Source: Mycosarcoma maydis
Taxonomy: Eukaryota; Basidiomycota; Ustilaginomycetes; Ustilaginales
Direction: 5' to 3'
DNA: 64,000 nt
NCBI RefSeq assembly: GCF_000328475.2
Contig: NC_026482.1
Location: 868,001-932,000 of the forward strand
A program made the translations under genes and the position numbers. This document shows, in pieces, positions 62,637 through 64,000 of the stretch. The notes under the pieces are model-generated. The model was not told where the DNA came from. It was given only the letters and a program-made list of their open reading frames with translations, and made no database searches. How positions within the stretch are numbered: the stretch's first letter is position 1; the number at the start of each line of letters is the position of its first letter.

Positions 62637-62922
62637 TGATTCTTCCATGACCTTGACAGATGCTTTCAGATTCTTGTTCTCCTCGCCTTGCCCTCTGGCG
62701 TTTGCGAAATGTTCGATCGAGACTTACCCTGTCGTGCACCCTGCGTACGATTTTACATGCGTCCGATCAGGATCTGGTGTACAAGTACAGTTAGCTCAAG
62801 CCACCTCGAGAATAAAGCTAGACACTCAGACACAACCCTTTCCGTCGTCACATCGGCGCTCAGCATACTAGTCCGTTCGTCCATCAAGGCGGCATTGAGA
62901 ATTGCAAAAGAAAACCCTTTTT

Positions 62923-63670
62923 CTAGATTGGCAAAAGCGATGTACCTCCACGCATCAGCATGCTCGCACCGTACCGCAACGTGGTAGTGCCTCCAGGGAA
63001 GTACGCCGCCAAGTAGGTCAGCAGCGCGCCCACTTGGACGATAGCAAACACCATCGTTGGCAGCATCTTGCGTGGACCTACGGCAAAGTAGATGGTAAGT
63101 GCCAGCGATGAAAAGTAGGCAATCGAAAAGGGAAGTCTCTCCTTGCTGCAAATGTGTTTGAGATGCGCCAGGGGCCCTGAGAGAACCGAGAAGCCGATCA
63201 TAAACAGCATACTGCCGAGCGAAAACGCGAGCGCAAACTTTTGCGGTCGAAGAGCTAGAATGGGCGGCGAAAGAAAGATAAAGCTGAAGAAGAAGCACAC
63301 CGCCGCACCAGCGATGCAGGCTAAGAAGCCTAGGAATCTGTAGTATCAACATTCAGTCAGGAGTCAGTGATTCAACGTCAGCAGTAGCACTGCGACAAAT
63401 CATCGCAGGATGCCTCGACCGCCTTGGGCTTGGGCTTGAGCTTGGGCTCGCCACTCACCTCTCCCAGCGACTTAGGCTCAGGTACGCCTCTTCTTCATTC
63501 GTGCGTTCGTTCGACCGCAATGGTACGTAGCCAGAGATGCTATTGGTAATGGTCGACAGATAGCTTGTTGGTCCGGATGACGTGTTCTGTGGCCGTGAGT
63601 CGTCTGTTCTCCCTTGTGCCCATCGAAAGCCCGAAAGCTCAGAGCGGTAGTTGGATTCTGTTGACGCCAT
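62923..63670 (-). CDS. SFT2: Vesicle transport protein Sft2, two exons
   Basis: Four-span Golgi membrane protein (Got1/Sft2 family) aiding fusion of endosome-derived vesicles with the late Golgi. Exon 1 is 63459-63670, starting at ATG 63670 (MASTESNYRSEL). Intron 63338-63458 is 121 nt (GTGAGT...CTACAG). Exon 2 is 62923-63337. The join gives SLSRWERFLGFLACIAGAAV, the family's first helix. Membrane spans are FLGFLACIAGAAVCFFFSFI, FALAFSLGSMLFMIGFSVLS, FSIAYFSSLALTIYFAV and TMVFAIVQVGALLTYLAAYF. Signatures include ALRPQKFALAF, GPLAHLKHICSKERLPF and AYFPGGTTTLRYG. The product is 208 aa (yeast Sft2 is 215). Confidence 0.93.
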
Positions 63671-64000
63671 GGCCGTGTCTGTCAAAAAGCACCCTGTATT
63701 CCTTTTTCGATCTCTGCAGCTTAGAAACTGGAGGCCGGCACGGAAGCTTTGTGTGCTGTGCGTAAGAAGTGGACCAGGTGGCGTACGTCACGCGCTTCTA
63801 TAATGGTGTCGCGCTAAGTCGGTTGGTGTCTGTCAGTGTTGGCGTTGAATTGGTGTTGCGGTGGAGGTAAAGAGCCGCGTGATTGCGGCGAGCCAGGCCT
63901 ATTCACGATTATCGTGCGAATGAATACTTTGTACGAAGTCAAGTGTCAATTTTTGAGGCAAGAAGAAAGGCCCAAAGAAAAAGGTTCCTCGCGCTTCGAA
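63671..64000. other. SFT2 upstream flank, end of window
   Basis: 330 bp with TTCACGATTATCG at about 63902-63915. No further gene is visible before the window ends. Confidence 0.4.

Larger units (their letters stand above)
61381..62922. other. Intergenic DUF89-SFT2 region with tandem repeats and AT-rich block
   Basis: About 1.5 kb. It holds CGTCACT x5 (61794-61828), GCGTCC x3.5 (about 61849-61870), heptamer-type copies at 62359-62450, an AT-rich block at 62536-62586 and an inverted repeat at 62622-62636. A + strand frame across 61706-62311 exists but I cannot support it as a gene. Confidence 0.45.

Noticed and set aside
62753..63352. 199-residue minus-strand frame over SFT2 exon 2
   Set aside because: Out of frame with the clear SFT2 protein, which has the family helices and correct splice sites.
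63338..63458. Hairpin CTGCGA...TCGCAG with TGATT in the SFT2 intron
   Set aside because: Only a 6-bp stem, no paired box C/D layout, no rRNA antisense element recognised.

Overview
The window is a nuclear segment from a basidiomycete smut fungus (Ustilaginaceae; Ustilago maydis or a close relative). Reasons: compact, intron-poor genes with introns of about 90-120 nt; ordinary fungal housekeeping proteins; a Fus3/Kss1-type MAP kinase carrying a long N-terminal extension like U. maydis Kpp6; and intergenic DNA full of TCACGA/TCGTGA-type short repeats. It is a draft contig: positions 41176-41275 are 100 Ns. No CRISPR array, rRNA or tRNA gene, or intact transposon was found.

Layout. 1-4.3 kb: C-terminus of an acidic protein, then NCS2 (tRNA U34 thiolation) divergent from KAE1 (tRNA t6A37). 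6-13 kb: ATG5, TAF12 (very Q-rich), an unknown protein. 14-19 kb: NOC4 and the Kpp6-like MAP kinase. 19-22 kb: long kinase upstream region and a small unknown gene. 22.8-30 kb: single-pass membrane protein, DTD1 (one intron), an unknown protein, a gene-poor stretch holding one exon-like block, and a DUF4112 protein. 30.5-37.5 kb: WDR89-like WD40 protein, PEP12-type syntaxin, IMP3 (one intron), UBP6. 37.8-45.7 kb: large unknown protein, assembly gap, XRCC2-like RecA-fold protein. 46-64 kb: NOC2, mitochondrial IF-2, a long coiled-coil protein, MRD1 (one long intron), a DUF89/ARMT1-family phosphatase (one intron), SFT2 (one intron).

Themes. Four ribosome-assembly factors (NOC4, IMP3, NOC2, MRD1) and three tRNA modification or quality-control proteins (NCS2, KAE1, DTD1) lie here among trafficking (PEP12, SFT2), autophagy (ATG5), proteasome (UBP6) and signalling genes. 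Several ribosome-assembly promoters carry an AAAATTTT-type element like the yeast RRPE.

Most interesting observations: (1) the 260-nt MRD1 intron holds a well-formed box C/D snoRNA candidate (57774-57885) with an 8-bp terminal stem and two 10-nt elements antisense to adjacent parts of 25S rRNA; (2) an exact Prf1 pheromone response element, ACAAAGGGA, lies about 345 bp upstream of the Kpp6-like kinase; (3) the dispersed intergenic motif is built on a 7-bp unit, shown by nine contiguous in-phase heptamers at 42096-42158; (4) a canonical G-quadruplex motif lies about 40 bp upstream of the WDR89-like start codon.
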